Shown here: positions 1-9,451 of the stretch, piece by piece | Numbering within the stretch: the first letter of the stretch is position 1 | Layout of the letters: the number at the start of each line of letters is the position of its first letter | Source: Gemmatimonadota bacterium | Lineage (GTDB): Bacteria > Latescibacterota > UBA2968 > UBA8231 | Direction: 5' to 3' | DNA: 44,872 nt | Assembly: GCA_002712305.1 (NCBI GenBank) | Contig: PATE01000090.1 | Coordinates: 5,239-50,110, forward strand | Program-made: the position numbers and the translations under genes | The notes under the pieces: model-generated | The model's database searches: none | Seen by the model: the letters and a program-made list of their open reading frames with translations, nothing else | Told to the model about the DNA's origin: nothing

Positions 1-236
1 GCGCTCAGCTCCCCATCGGTGACCAGGCGAAGCGTGGCACTGTAGGTGGGCGACTCCTGTTCGGCGACATAGATGGGCGCCTCGAATTCAGGAGTACCAC
101 CGTAGCCTGAGGTGTGCGTGAAACGACCCGAGAGGCCGGGTGGGATCTTGTCGATGGAGCCACCATGGCTGTGACGCACCTCGCGCCGCATCGGTGCGCC
201 CTCGCTGATGATGATGACTGCCTGAGTGATCTTCAT
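1..236 (-). CDS. Partial CDS, possible enolase-superfamily (MR/MLE) N-terminal domain; runs off the left edge
   Basis: Manual minus-strand translation from ATG at 236: MKITQAVIIISEGAPMRREVRHSHGGSIDKIPPGLSGRFTHTSGYGGTPEFEAPIYVAEQESPTYSATLRLVTDGELS, open to the window edge; 'SATLRLVTDGEL' resembles the first strands of MR/MLE N-terminal domains. Confidence 0.5.
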   Translation of the reverse strand, partial: MKITQAVIIISEGAPMRREVRHSHGGSIDKIPPGLSGRFTHTSGYGGTPEFEAPIYVAEQESPTYSATLRLVTDGELS

Positions 237-397
237 GGCGTCGGTAGCTCCACGCGGCGGCTGAGGCCGACCTGGCCGATGCGGACGGTGATAGGGTACT
301 TCTGCGGCGTGCGGTGGCGTATTCGGGTCGTCGCCCACGGTACGCTATCTTGGCGCCAACGAAAACCCCGCGCACCGAGGGACCTGGAGCCAGGCTC

Positions 398-1567
398 ATG
401 AGCCGCCCGAAGATCGCTGTCGTGTGCACCGAGTATCGACGCAATTCACACGCCGACGTCATCACCGGTCGCCTGCTGGCTGGATACCAGTACGAGGGCA
501 GGTGGTGCGAGCCGCGCCTCGACGTCGTGTCGATGTACACCGACCAGGTGCCCGACAATGACATGAGCCACGACCTGGCGAAACAGCACGACTACACCAT
601 CTACGACACCGTCGCCGAGGCCCTGAGGATGGGCACCGACTCGCTCGCCGTCGATGGTGTCGTATTGATCGGTGAGCACGGCGACTACCCGACGAATGCC
701 AAGGGTCAGAAGCTGTATCCACGATACGAGCTGTATCGTGAGGTCGTTGACGTATTCGAGGCGTCGGGACGCAGTGTACCGGTGTTCTGCGACAAGCATC
801 TGTCCACCGAGTGGGACAAGGCGGTGTGGATGGTCGAACAGACCGAGCGACACGGGTATCGACTGCTCACCGGCTCCGTGCAGCCCCTGTCCTGGCGCCG
901 ACCGCCGCTGGAGTTCGACATCGGCACGCCCGTCACGCACGCGCTGACGACATTCCACGGACACAAGGAGCACTACGGCTTCCACGCCCTCGAGATGCTG
1001 CAGTGCATGGTCGAGCGCCGCGCCGGGGGCGAGACCGGTGTCGCCGCCGTGCACTGCCTGGAGGGTGCCCCCGTGTGGGAGTGGACAGACGGCAGCGACT
1101 GGGCGCCACCGCTGCTCGAACACGCGCTCCGTCGCAGCGACACGGTCAAGCCGGGAAGACCACGCGACAACTGCAGCGAGCCGATCCTGTTTCTGCTCGA
1201 ATACGGCAGCGGCCTGCAGGGCGCCTGTTACATCCTCAACGGGCATCTGTCGGATCGCGGCTTCGCGGCGCGCGTCGAGGGTGTGGCCGATCCCGTGTCG
1301 ACGCAGGTGTACGCACAGAACGTGCGCCCCTTCGGACAGCACGCTGGCACGGTGCACTACATCGAAGAGTTGGTCCTGACAGGCACGGCGGCCTGGCCTC
1401 CACAGCGCACACTGCTGACGACGGGTACGCTGGAGGCGCTGATGGACTCCTCGTATGAGGGCAATGTGCGTCTGGAGACACCGCACCTGAAGGTTGCCTA
1501 CGACCCGCCGCCGGGATCCCGCTTCCAGGGCGAGCCACCACCCCTTGAAGACGAGGTCCCCCTATGA
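398..1567 (+). CDS. Uncharacterised 'GEHGDYP/DKH' family protein, possible divergent Gfo/Idh/MocA-like Rossmann protein (copy 1)
   Basis: Long ORF; start MSRPKIAVVCTEYRRNSHADV at 398; strongly similar to the ORF at 21569-22768 (VDGVVLIGEHGDYP, SGRSVPVFCDKH, LSWRRPPLE, HALEMLQCMVERR, LLTTG). Confidence 0.85.
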   Translation: MSRPKIAVVCTEYRRNSHADVITGRLLAGYQYEGRWCEPRLDVVSMYTDQVPDNDMSHDLAKQHDYTIYDTVAEALRMGTDSLAVDGVVLIGEHGDYPTNAKGQKLYPRYELYREVVDVFEASGRSVPVFCDKHLSTEWDKAVWMVEQTERHGYRLLTGSVQPLSWRRPPLEFDIGTPVTHALTTFHGHKEHYGFHALEMLQCMVERRAGGETGVAAVHCLEGAPVWEWTDGSDWAPPLLEHALRRSDTVKPGRPRDNCSEPILFLLEYGSGLQGACYILNGHLSDRGFAARVEGVADPVSTQVYAQNVRPFGQHAGTVHYIEELVLTGTAAWPPQRTLLTTGTLEALMDSSYEGNVRLETPHLKVAYDPPPGSRFQGEPPPLEDEVPL

Positions 1568-1604
1568 CGGCGCTGCCCGATCCAGCGACGGGTGCCGAAG
1601 CCGC

Positions 1605-2651
1605 TCAGGCCGCTTTGCGGATCGCATCCCAGTCGAGGTCGAGGCCCAAGCCCGGTCCCTGGGGCACACGCACGTGACCATCGACGATGTGAATCGGATT
1701 GGTGATGTAGGGCTCGCCGCCAAGCGACCCGGTCTTCCAGCCTTCGAAGAACGTGCAGTTGCGCAAAGCGCCGATGACCTGGGCGTGGACGAAGCCGAAC
1801 GATCCGCCCACCGAGGTGATCTCGCAGGCGACATCGAAGCTCTCGGCGAGTCGAGCGATCTTCAGCATGTCGGTGATGCCACCGCGCCACGGCACGCTGG
1901 CGCGGACAATGTCGGCGGCGCCCTGGGCCAACACCTGGGCCGTGGCGTGGATCGTCCCGGGCAGATACTCGGTGGCGGCGATCGGCAGATCCAGCGCATC
2001 GCACAGCTGCTTGAGGCCGGCGATGTCACAGTCCTTCAACGGCTCTTCGAACCAGTAGTACTTCGTCTCATCCAGCACCCGCCCCAGTCGCAACGCGTCA
2101 ATCAGGATGTATTGCGCAACGGCGTCGTGCATCAGGTGAAAGTCGTCACCCACGGCGGCGCGGCAGGCGCGCGCCACCTGGGCCATGCCGTCGGCGCCCA
2201 GATGACAGTGGTCCTTGTAGCCGGCAAAGCCTTCGGCTCGGGCGCGCAGCGCCTCGTCGACGTAGGCCTGCAAATCGTCGTGGTGGTGTCCCGACATGTA
2301 ACATGGCAGCCGGTCGCGATAGCCGCCGGCGAGTCGATACACCGGCAGGCCGGCGGCCTTGCCCGCCAGGTCCCACAGGGCCACGTCGACCAGCCCGCGC
2401 ACACCATGGGCCAGGTATTTGTAGCGATCCAGGCGCATGCCCTCCTGCCACAGACGCTCGCGATTCAACGGGTCGGCGCCGATCAACGTCGCGCGGAAGT
2501 GTGCATCGATCGCGTTCGCCGCGTCCCTGCCAACGCCGAAGCAGACCCCATCCGGTTCGTCGTCGGTTACGATGCGCAACAGGCCCGCTGCGGCGGGGTA
2601 GTATTCGAGATCGGTGATCTTCAATTGGATTCGCCTTCTGATGGCCTGCAA
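1605..2651 (-). CDS. Mandelate racemase/muconate lactonizing enzyme family protein (start may be an internal TTG before KITDLEYYP)
   Basis: Enolase-superfamily landmarks: RGLVDVALWDLAGKAAGLPVYRLAGG, GYKDHCH, LMHDAV, WFEEPL, IAATEY, CEITSVGG. Confidence 0.9.
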   Translation of the reverse strand: MQAIRRRIQLKITDLEYYPAAAGLLRIVTDDEPDGVCFGVGRDAANAIDAHFRATLIGADPLNRERLWQEGMRLDRYKYLAHGVRGLVDVALWDLAGKAAGLPVYRLAGGYRDRLPCYMSGHHHDDLQAYVDEALRARAEGFAGYKDHCHLGADGMAQVARACRAAVGDDFHLMHDAVAQYILIDALRLGRVLDETKYYWFEEPLKDCDIAGLKQLCDALDLPIAATEYLPGTIHATAQVLAQGAADIVRASVPWRGGITDMLKIARLAESFDVACEITSVGGSFGFVHAQVIGALRNCTFFEGWKTGSLGGEPYITNPIHIVDGHVRVPQGPGLGLDLDWDAIRKAA

Positions 2652-2842
2652 GGAAATGTGCGCGGACGCCGGACGCCAGTCGATCCCTCGTCGGACCCAC
2701 TTCCCTGTCCCACTATGACCCCGTTGTGATCACGTCTTGCACAAAGCGGTGGCGCTCGATTGTTTGTCGGCTGTTGGTGCATTGGGCTGTGGGGTTCTCG
2801 GCAGGACAGTATCCTGGTCAGTCCTCGTGAACGGAGGTGCGG

Positions 2843-3446
2843 GTGAACTACTGCAAGACCTGCAACACCGGCACCCCCCACCGGGTGGCCGTTCCTGAGC
2901 GGTCGGCGGCGGTCTGCAACGAGGGCGGCACGGAGAACGAGATCACGTATGTGCCGCTGTTCGTGATTACCGGCGGCGGGGGGATGTGGCAAGTCGACGG
3001 CAGCGATCGAGCTGCTGCGCAAATCCAACCCCTATTTCGTGATCGCCGCCAAATATCTTGGTCACGGCAAGGGTGGGTTCGACACGTGGGAGGAATACTG
3101 GAATGGCGTGGCGATCGTCTGTCGGACCTTCGGCCGTAACCGGCTTCCCCTCGTGCTGGCGGGCTGGATCCCGCCGGGTCTGTGGGAAGGATTTCATTCC
3201 TCCCAGTTCTTCTCACCCACCTACTTCCTCGTGCTGGTCAGTGATCCCGAAACGCAGCGGCGGAGACTGGAAGCGCGTGCGGTGACGACACCCGACAAGG
3301 TCGAGTTCGCGCTGGGCGCGACGGTGACCATGACGGCTGAGGCGGAGGAACGTGAGAACGCGACCATTCTCGATACGTCAGGCATGACACCCAAACAGCT
3401 CGGCGCCGCGGCGGACCGCTGGATCCTGGAGCGGTTGGCTGAATGA
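2843..3446 (+). pseudogene. P-loop nucleotide kinase-like ATPase, frameshifted inside Walker A at a G6 run
   Basis: Frame 1 MNYCKTCNTGTPHRVAVPERSAAVCNEGGTENEITYVPLFVITGGGG; removing one G from 2978-2983 continues GCGKSTAAIELLRKSNPYFVIAAKYLGHGKGG... to the stop at 3446; GGAGG located 5 nt before GTG 2843. Confidence 0.8.
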
Positions 3447-3461
3447 GGGCACTCCGAAACG

Positions 3462-4331
3462 ATGAGGAATCAAATGAGACGTAGAGGGTATGGCGATACC
3501 GGTGTTGAGCTGTCGATGATCGGCTTTGGCGGAATCCTCGTGAGCGGTACCGAAGCTTCCGAGGCGGGTTCGCTCGTTTCGGAGGCGGTGGATCGTGGCG
3601 TCAACTACTTCGACGTAGCTCCCACCTACGGCAACGCGCAGGAAATGCTGGGGCCTGCCCTGGAACCCTATCGCAATGACGTCTTCCTGTCCTGCAAGAC
3701 GACGGAGCGCACCGCATCGGGCGCCCGGACGGAGCTGGAGGAATCTCTCAGGCTCCTGCGTACCGACCATGTCGATCTATACCAGCTGCATTCGCTGAAT
3801 ACCGACGAGGACTTCGACACGGCGACCGGACCGGGCGGCGCGTGGGAGGTTTTTCTGCAGGCGCGTGAGGAGGGCAAGGCGAGGTTTCTCGGCTTCTCCT
3901 CTCATTCCGCCGAAACGGCGCTGCGTCTCATCGAATCGGTGGACGGTCTCGATTCGGTGCTGTTTCCGACGAACTGGTGCACCTGGCTGGCCGCCGGCTT
4001 CGGCCCCCAGGTCATCGACGCGGCGCAGCAGAAGGGGCTCGCCCGGCTGGCGCTGAAGGCGATGGCGTACGGCAAGATCGCCGAGGGGGCCGAAAAGAAA
4101 TGGAGTCGATGCTGGTATCAGCCGATCGAGGATCCGGATCTGGCCGAGCTGGCCCTCCGGTTCACCCTCTCTCAACCTGTGACGGCAGCGCTGCCGCCAG
4201 GCGAGGCACCTTTCTTCCGCATGGCCCTCGACATTGCGGAGTCTTTCCGTCCCGTTGAGGATACCGAAGTGGAGCAGCTGCGGCAGCGGGCAACCGAGGC
4301 AGAGCCAATCTTCGAGCTCGCCGCCGCATGA
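3462..4331 (+). CDS. Aldo/keto reductase
   Basis: GVELSMIGFGGILVSG, GVNYFDVAPTYGNAQEMLGPAL, CKTTERTASGARTELEESLRLLRTDHVDLYQLH are AKR motifs. Confidence 0.92.
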   Translation: MRNQMRRRGYGDTGVELSMIGFGGILVSGTEASEAGSLVSEAVDRGVNYFDVAPTYGNAQEMLGPALEPYRNDVFLSCKTTERTASGARTELEESLRLLRTDHVDLYQLHSLNTDEDFDTATGPGGAWEVFLQAREEGKARFLGFSSHSAETALRLIESVDGLDSVLFPTNWCTWLAAGFGPQVIDAAQQKGLARLALKAMAYGKIAEGAEKKWSRCWYQPIEDPDLAELALRFTLSQPVTAALPPGEAPFFRMALDIAESFRPVEDTEVEQLRQRATEAEPIFELAAA

Positions 4332-4366
4332 AGCAGGCCCCGAGCGCCGGCAGCCAGGGATGATCC

Positions 4367-5684
4367 ATGAGCGTGCAGTGGATTGAACCGACAGCGGTGT
4401 GGGACGTACGCTCCTGGGGTGGGGCCATGTTTCGCGTCGCCGACGTCAACGGCGATGGCAAGCCTGAGGTGTTGTTTCTGCAGAGTGCCGGTGCCCACGC
4501 CAACGAAGCTTTCGATCCCCGGTATCCTGAACTCGACTACTACAAGAGCCGGGGTTGAGGACCAGGAACTGTTCTGCCTGACCCTCGTCGATGGGAGCGG
4601 CGATATCCTCTGGCAGACGGGTACGCCCTGGGCTGAAAACAGACCCTTTTCCTGGAACGGACACTGGGGCCGATTCTGCGATCTGGTCGATCTCGATGGC
4701 GATGGGAAGACCGAGATTCTGCTGGTTCACAAGGACGAACTGCGTGTCTACGATGCCACCGACGGCCGCCTCAAGAACACACGCAAACTGCCCAACTCCG
4801 GTTTCAACTACACGCGAGCCGTCCGGATCGACGATTCGGGCCAGTATCACATATTCACCAAGAGTGGCACCTCCTCACGGGAGCACAGCTACGGCAATCC
4901 AACGCTGATGCTGAACCATCGTCTGGAAACGGTTTGGACGAAGCAGGTGGAGGGCGCCGGGCACCAGGGAAACTTCGCCGACGTAGACGGCGACGGTTTC
5001 GACGAATTGCTGATCGGATACAGTCTCTTCGACCACGACGGCACACCGATCTGGTCACACGCCCCGCTGTCAGAGGATGACCACCTGGATGACTCGGAGA
5101 TCGTCGACCTCGACGGTGACGGAGAGTTCGAAATCGCCGTAGCCCACGACGGACACGACGCCTATATCCACAACGCCGACGGCTCCATCCGCCGTCGGAT
5201 CTCCATGCACCACTGCCAGAATGTGCTGTCGGGCAAGTTCGTAGATGCAGTGGATGGGAAGCAGCTTCTCTTCGTCGATCGCCAGGTCGCTACCGGCACG
5301 AGAGACGCCGTGCTTGTCGACGCGCAGGGAAATGAACTGTCGAGGCACGCCACGCTCGGTTACTGCGAGCCGGTTGCATGGCCGTCGGGCGTCGGCCCGG
5401 TCAGTCTGATCCGTGTCGAACGTCCGCCGGCACCGGACGGGGTGCACCGCGTCCTGTGGGTGGATCCACACGGCCGCGAACTGGGCCGATTTCGCGTCCG
5501 CGACAGCTTCGAAGACCACATCCTGCGGCATGGTCTGGACCGGGTCTCGTACGATCGATGCACCTATCACGGGGCGATGCACAGTCCGGCTGTGGGGGAC
5601 ATCGACGGTGACGGCCACCCGGAGCTGCTGGTCACCGACCGGGAGTCGGTGTGGGTCTTCGACGTGGATCCGGATCGCCGATGA
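4367..5684 (+). pseudogene. FG-GAP/VCBS repeat protein split by a +1 frameshift near 4548-4554
   Basis: Frame 1 MSVQWIEPTAVWDVRSWGGAMFRVADVNGDGKPEVLFLQSAGAHANEAFDPRYPELDYYKSRG*; next frame continues GVEDQELFCLTLVDGSG...DLVDLDGDGKTEILL...VDGDGFDELLIG...VDLDGDGEFEIAV...GDIDGDGHPELLV. Confidence 0.8.
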
Positions 5685-5720
5685 AGACCCGCTGGCAACA
5701 GTCAGCTCGGTGATGTCACC

Positions 5721-5746
5721 AAGGCGGGGTCCTTCGCCTTCCCGCC
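5721..5746. terminator. Possible terminator hairpins between convergent genes
   Basis: AAGGCG(N8)CGCCTT at 5721-5740 and an alternative GGCGGG(N12)CCCGCC at 5723-5746; between convergent stops at 5684 and 5746; no strong T tract. Confidence 0.35.
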
Positions 5747-6792
5747 TATGTGAGTGGAAACGAAACCCGATCTCGTCGGCGGGCCGACTCGTAAAGCCCC
5801 AGAACGGCCTCCAGGCTTGCTCGGCCGAGCTCACCACTGGCCCGGTGCTCCCGCCCCTGACGCACACACTGCACCAACTCAAGCATCTCCAACCGGAAGG
5901 GATGGCACTCGTCGCCGGGGTCGAGATCCCAGCCGGGACGATCGTCGGGCAACGGCGGCGCCCCCTCTGGCAAGGGCGGGATCTCGGGGTCTGCCAGGGG
6001 ATCGATCACCTGCCAGTCCCAGTGTTCGAAGCGCCGATAGCTCGCCTTGGGCTCGTCGAAGGGGCGGATCTGCAGGTGTCCTTCCGTGCCCTCCAGGAAG
6101 ATGTGGTGGAAAGCGGAGGCCGCTTCGCCCCCCTCGAAGAGTGCGGTGATATCGCCAGCCAGCCTGTAGTAGCCGGTGGCTGAGGTCTCCTCAGCAGGGC
6201 CCCCGTCCCAGTACGGCGGGTCGCCGAAGACGGCCTGACCCATGACCCATTCGAGAGCCGGATCGCCGAGTACGTAGCGCAGCAGGTCGAAGGTGTGGGT
6301 ACCGGTGCTGATCATGGAGCCGCCGCAGATGGCGCGGGCGAAGAGAGGCTGACCGATGATCCCGTCCTGCACGAGCTGAGCGGCCTGGCGGTTGTAGAGC
6401 TGTGAGCGCAGCTGATACCCCAAAGCCAGACGCACCCCGGCCGCCTGACAGACGCGCACCATCTCGGCGGCGTCGGCAGCGGTCAGGGCCATCGGCTTCT
6501 CGCAGAGGATACCTCGAGCGCCAGAGCGCACCGCCAGCTCCACCATCTGTCGGTGGGTCTGCGGAGGTGAGCAGATGCTCACCAGGTCGGGGCGTTCACG
6601 CTCGAGCATCTCCCCCGCCTCGGCGTGTACCTGGGGGACGCCGAACTCGGCGGCACGCGCCTGGCGCGCCTCGGGACTGGGGTCAGCGGCGGCGGCGAGC
6701 TCTACAAGGGGAGCCAAGCTGCGCCAGCCCCATAGGTGGGCGTAGGAGACGGTGCCGCAACCGATGACTGCAGCGCGCAGAGGGGTGGTCAT
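5746..6792 (-). CDS. Gfo/Idh/MocA family oxidoreductase
   Basis: MTTPLRAAVIGCGTVSYAHLWGW, PDLVSICSPPQTH, ILCEKPMALTAADAAEMV; internal ATG at 6792 within the longer ORF. Confidence 0.92.
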   Translation of the reverse strand: MTTPLRAAVIGCGTVSYAHLWGWRSLAPLVELAAAADPSPEARQARAAEFGVPQVHAEAGEMLERERPDLVSICSPPQTHRQMVELAVRSGARGILCEKPMALTAADAAEMVRVCQAAGVRLALGYQLRSQLYNRQAAQLVQDGIIGQPLFARAICGGSMISTGTHTFDLLRYVLGDPALEWVMGQAVFGDPPYWDGGPAEETSATGYYRLAGDITALFEGGEAASAFHHIFLEGTEGHLQIRPFDEPKASYRRFEHWDWQVIDPLADPEIPPLPEGAPPLPDDRPGWDLDPGDECHPFRLEMLELVQCVRQGREHRASGELGRASLEAVLGLYESARRRDRVSFPLT

Positions 6793-7063
6793 GATGGTTT
6801 TCCGTTCAGGTTGGTAGCAGTTAACGTCGGTGGTTTGGAATCGGGCCCCGCTCCCGCGGGTCCGTCTGTTCGACAAGATGGCATGGCCTGATGGGTTGGT
6901 CCAGTGGTGACCGGGCGGCATCGCCAACTCGAATTCGACGAAGCTGTCTGAGTCGCAGTCGCAAGGGATGTCGGCTCGAGAGGATGGGCCTGTGCCCGAA
7001 CCCATGCGCCTGGACACCGAACGTCGCGGGCCCCATCCTCTGACCACCCTATAAGAAGCCCTC

Positions 7064-7723
7064 ATGTTTGTCGGACACTTCGCCATCGCTTTCGGCGCGA
7101 AGAGATATGCCCCTCATGTTTCACTTGGCGTGATGTTCCTTGCATGCCAGATGGCAGATCTGATATGGCCCAGTCTGGTGCTACTTGGAATCGAGACGTT
7201 TGAGATTGAACCGGGCAGCACCGTCATGACGCCGCTTAGTTTTACCTCCTATCCCTATTCACACAGCCTCCTGGGCTTACTTGTCTGGAGTGTTCTTCTC
7301 GCCGGCCTCTATCCAACCCTGCGGCGTGGCGGGAAGAGGGCGGTAGCAGTGATCGCTCTCGTTGTGATGAGTCATTGGTTTCTTGATTTCCTGACCCACC
7401 GGCCAGATATGCCACTCTACTTCGATCAGACCACCCTCCTTGGATTGGGATTGTGGAATCATCCTGTCGTTGCCGTGCCTCTCGAGTTGCTGCTCTTTGG
7501 CCTCGGTATATGGTTGTATGCACGGCACACGCGGGCCCTGGACAAGATCGGTGTCCATGGATTGTGGGGACTCGCGTCATTTCTGTTGCTGATCTATGCT
7601 GCCAATCTTCTTGGCCCGCCGCCGCCGTCTGTTGGTGCTGTTGCCTGGTCCGCGCAGGCCCTCTGGCTCGTCGTTGCCATGGGATTCTGGATTGACCGAC
7701 ATCGGGCGCCTCATGCTGACTGA
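7064..7723 (+). CDS. Integral membrane protein (DUF457/YdjM-like metal-dependent hydrolase type)
   Basis: MFVGHFAIAFGAKRYAP, YPYSHSLLGLLVWS, VVMSHWFLDFLTHRPDMPL with several hydrophobic segments. Confidence 0.7.
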   Translation: MFVGHFAIAFGAKRYAPHVSLGVMFLACQMADLIWPSLVLLGIETFEIEPGSTVMTPLSFTSYPYSHSLLGLLVWSVLLAGLYPTLRRGGKRAVAVIALVVMSHWFLDFLTHRPDMPLYFDQTTLLGLGLWNHPVVAVPLELLLFGLGIWLYARHTRALDKIGVHGLWGLASFLLLIYAANLLGPPPPSVGAVAWSAQALWLVVAMGFWIDRHRAPHAD

Positions 7724-8426
7724 CGGCGAACAGCGTAGCCTCGACGAAGAGGGTTTCGTCATTCTACACGACATACTGAGACGTGAGCAAGTCGACGCTA
7801 TCGTTGAGCGTATTCAAAGAATGGCCGAAACGTCAGAACGCGATTACTCACGCGAAGCCGTCGTTGAACCGGAGATGATCAAGGTTCTCGATTTGATCAA
7901 CGGCGGCGAAGTCTTCGATGTCGGATACACGCACCCCCGTGTGCTCGCCGCAGCGAAGTACGTCCTCGGTGGTGACATGAAGTTTCACTCCATGGGCTCG
8001 CGCTCTGCTACACCTGGATACGGTCGTCAAGCACTCCATCTCGACTTCCATCGTGATCTGGGACAGACTCACCCGGCTGGCTGCAACACTCTGTGGACGC
8101 TAGTCGATTTCTGCCGCCACAATGGTGGCACTCGCCTGGTTCCCGGGTCGCATAGATCGGGCCAGAATCCGCGCGAGGTGCTCGACGATCCCGAGGCCGA
8201 TGTGACAGGTGAAGTTCGCCTCGAAGCACCTGCCGGCTCTGTCGTCGTTTTCGGCGGCCATACGTGGCATGGCGGGGCGCAGAATCTGAGCGATGATATG
8301 CGCTGGACGTTGTTGACTGCTTTCTGCAAACGAGACCACGCACAGGATCCACCCGTTGCAGAGATCATCGATGATGACGTACGAGAGCGTCTAAGCGACG
8401 AATCACGAGAGTTACTCGATCTTTGA
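7713..8426 (+). CDS. Phytanoyl-CoA dioxygenase (PhyH) family protein
   Basis: LTDGEQRSLDEEGFVILHDIL, LHLDFHRDLG (HxD-like), GGTRLVPGSH, AGSVVVFGGHTWHGGAQN; start overlaps the upstream stop by 11 nt. Confidence 0.88.
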   Translation: MLTDGEQRSLDEEGFVILHDILRREQVDAIVERIQRMAETSERDYSREAVVEPEMIKVLDLINGGEVFDVGYTHPRVLAAAKYVLGGDMKFHSMGSRSATPGYGRQALHLDFHRDLGQTHPAGCNTLWTLVDFCRHNGGTRLVPGSHRSGQNPREVLDDPEADVTGEVRLEAPAGSVVVFGGHTWHGGAQNLSDDMRWTLLTAFCKRDHAQDPPVAEIIDDDVRERLSDESRELLDL

Positions 8427-8486
8427 AGAGCACCCTCAACAGTACTGTTGATGAAAGTCACTGATACAACCGGGAGGAAGAGGAAG

Positions 8487-9386
8487 ATGATTAAGGTCGG
8501 ACTTGTCGATTTCGACACATCTCACGTGGTACAGTTCACCAAGCGTTTCAATCACCTGGACATCGAAGAAGATCAATGGGTCGAGGGCGCGCAGGTTGTA
8601 GCCGGTTGTCCCGGACAATCGCGCCACTCACCTGAGAGAGTGCCCGAGTACACCGAGCAACTCAAGGCCTACGGCGTCGAGATCGTCGAGAAGCCTGAAA
8701 ACCTGATCGGCAAGATTGACGCCGTCTGCATCGAGTCGAACGACGGGACGGTACACCTTGAGCGCGCAACACCTTTCGTCGAAGCGGGCATTCCCTGTTA
8801 CATCGACAAACCTCTCGAGATCAGTCTCGAGAATGCCAAGCAAATCATGCGCCTGGCCCAGAAGCACTCGGTGCCCACCTTTTCGTCGTCGTCGCTGCGT
8901 TTCTGCCCCGAAGTTCAGGATGTGCTGAGTGATGAGAGCGTCGGCCAGATCCTCTCGGCCAACGCCTATTCGCCCGCCTCAGAACACGAGATCAATCCCG
9001 GGTTGTTCAATTACGGGATTCACGGCGTGGAGATCCTCTACACCCTCATGGGTCAGGGATGCACGAAACTCTCCTGCGCTTACACGGAGGGCGGTGAAGT
9101 GGTCACCGGCTTCTGGGGCGATGAACGACTTGGCGTCATGCGCGGCACGCGGGCTGGGGCGCATTCCTATGGCTTCACAGTATGGGGCGACAAAGGGGTG
9201 AAGCAGTCGGGGATCTCGACGCAGTTTATCTATCGCGAACTCTGCAAGGAAATCGTGAAGATGTTCGAGACGGGGGAAACGCCGATCGATCCACTCATCA
9301 CACTCGAGATCGTCGCTTTCATCGATGCAGCGATCAAGAGCCGGGAGCAGAATGGCGCCTGGGTGGATCTGGATCTGTCGCTCTAG
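8487..9386 (+). CDS. Gfo/Idh/MocA family oxidoreductase
   Basis: MIKVGLVDFDTSHVVQF, IDAVCIESNDGTVHLERATPFVEAGIPCYIDKPLEISLENAKQIM. Confidence 0.85.
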   Translation: MIKVGLVDFDTSHVVQFTKRFNHLDIEEDQWVEGAQVVAGCPGQSRHSPERVPEYTEQLKAYGVEIVEKPENLIGKIDAVCIESNDGTVHLERATPFVEAGIPCYIDKPLEISLENAKQIMRLAQKHSVPTFSSSSLRFCPEVQDVLSDESVGQILSANAYSPASEHEINPGLFNYGIHGVEILYTLMGQGCTKLSCAYTEGGEVVTGFWGDERLGVMRGTRAGAHSYGFTVWGDKGVKQSGISTQFIYRELCKEIVKMFETGETPIDPLITLEIVAFIDAAIKSREQNGAWVDLDLSL

Positions 9387-9451
9387 TTCGACATAGCAAT
9401 GTGACGCCTTTCGATTCCGCGTAGCGTCGCGAGTCTGTGTCCTGTCAGACA

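Noticed and set aside
446-1486. Long minus-strand ORF (346 aa) antisense to the GEHGDYP gene
   Set aside because: Shadow ORF in high-GC DNA; the plus-strand frame is conserved with the paralogue at 21569
1494-2729. 411-aa plus-strand ORF antisense to the MR/MLE gene
   Set aside because: No recognisable family; the opposite strand has clear enolase-superfamily motifs
5070-5882. Minus-strand 270-aa ORF over the FG-GAP gene
   Set aside because: Antisense to repeated DxDGDG motifs; shadow ORF
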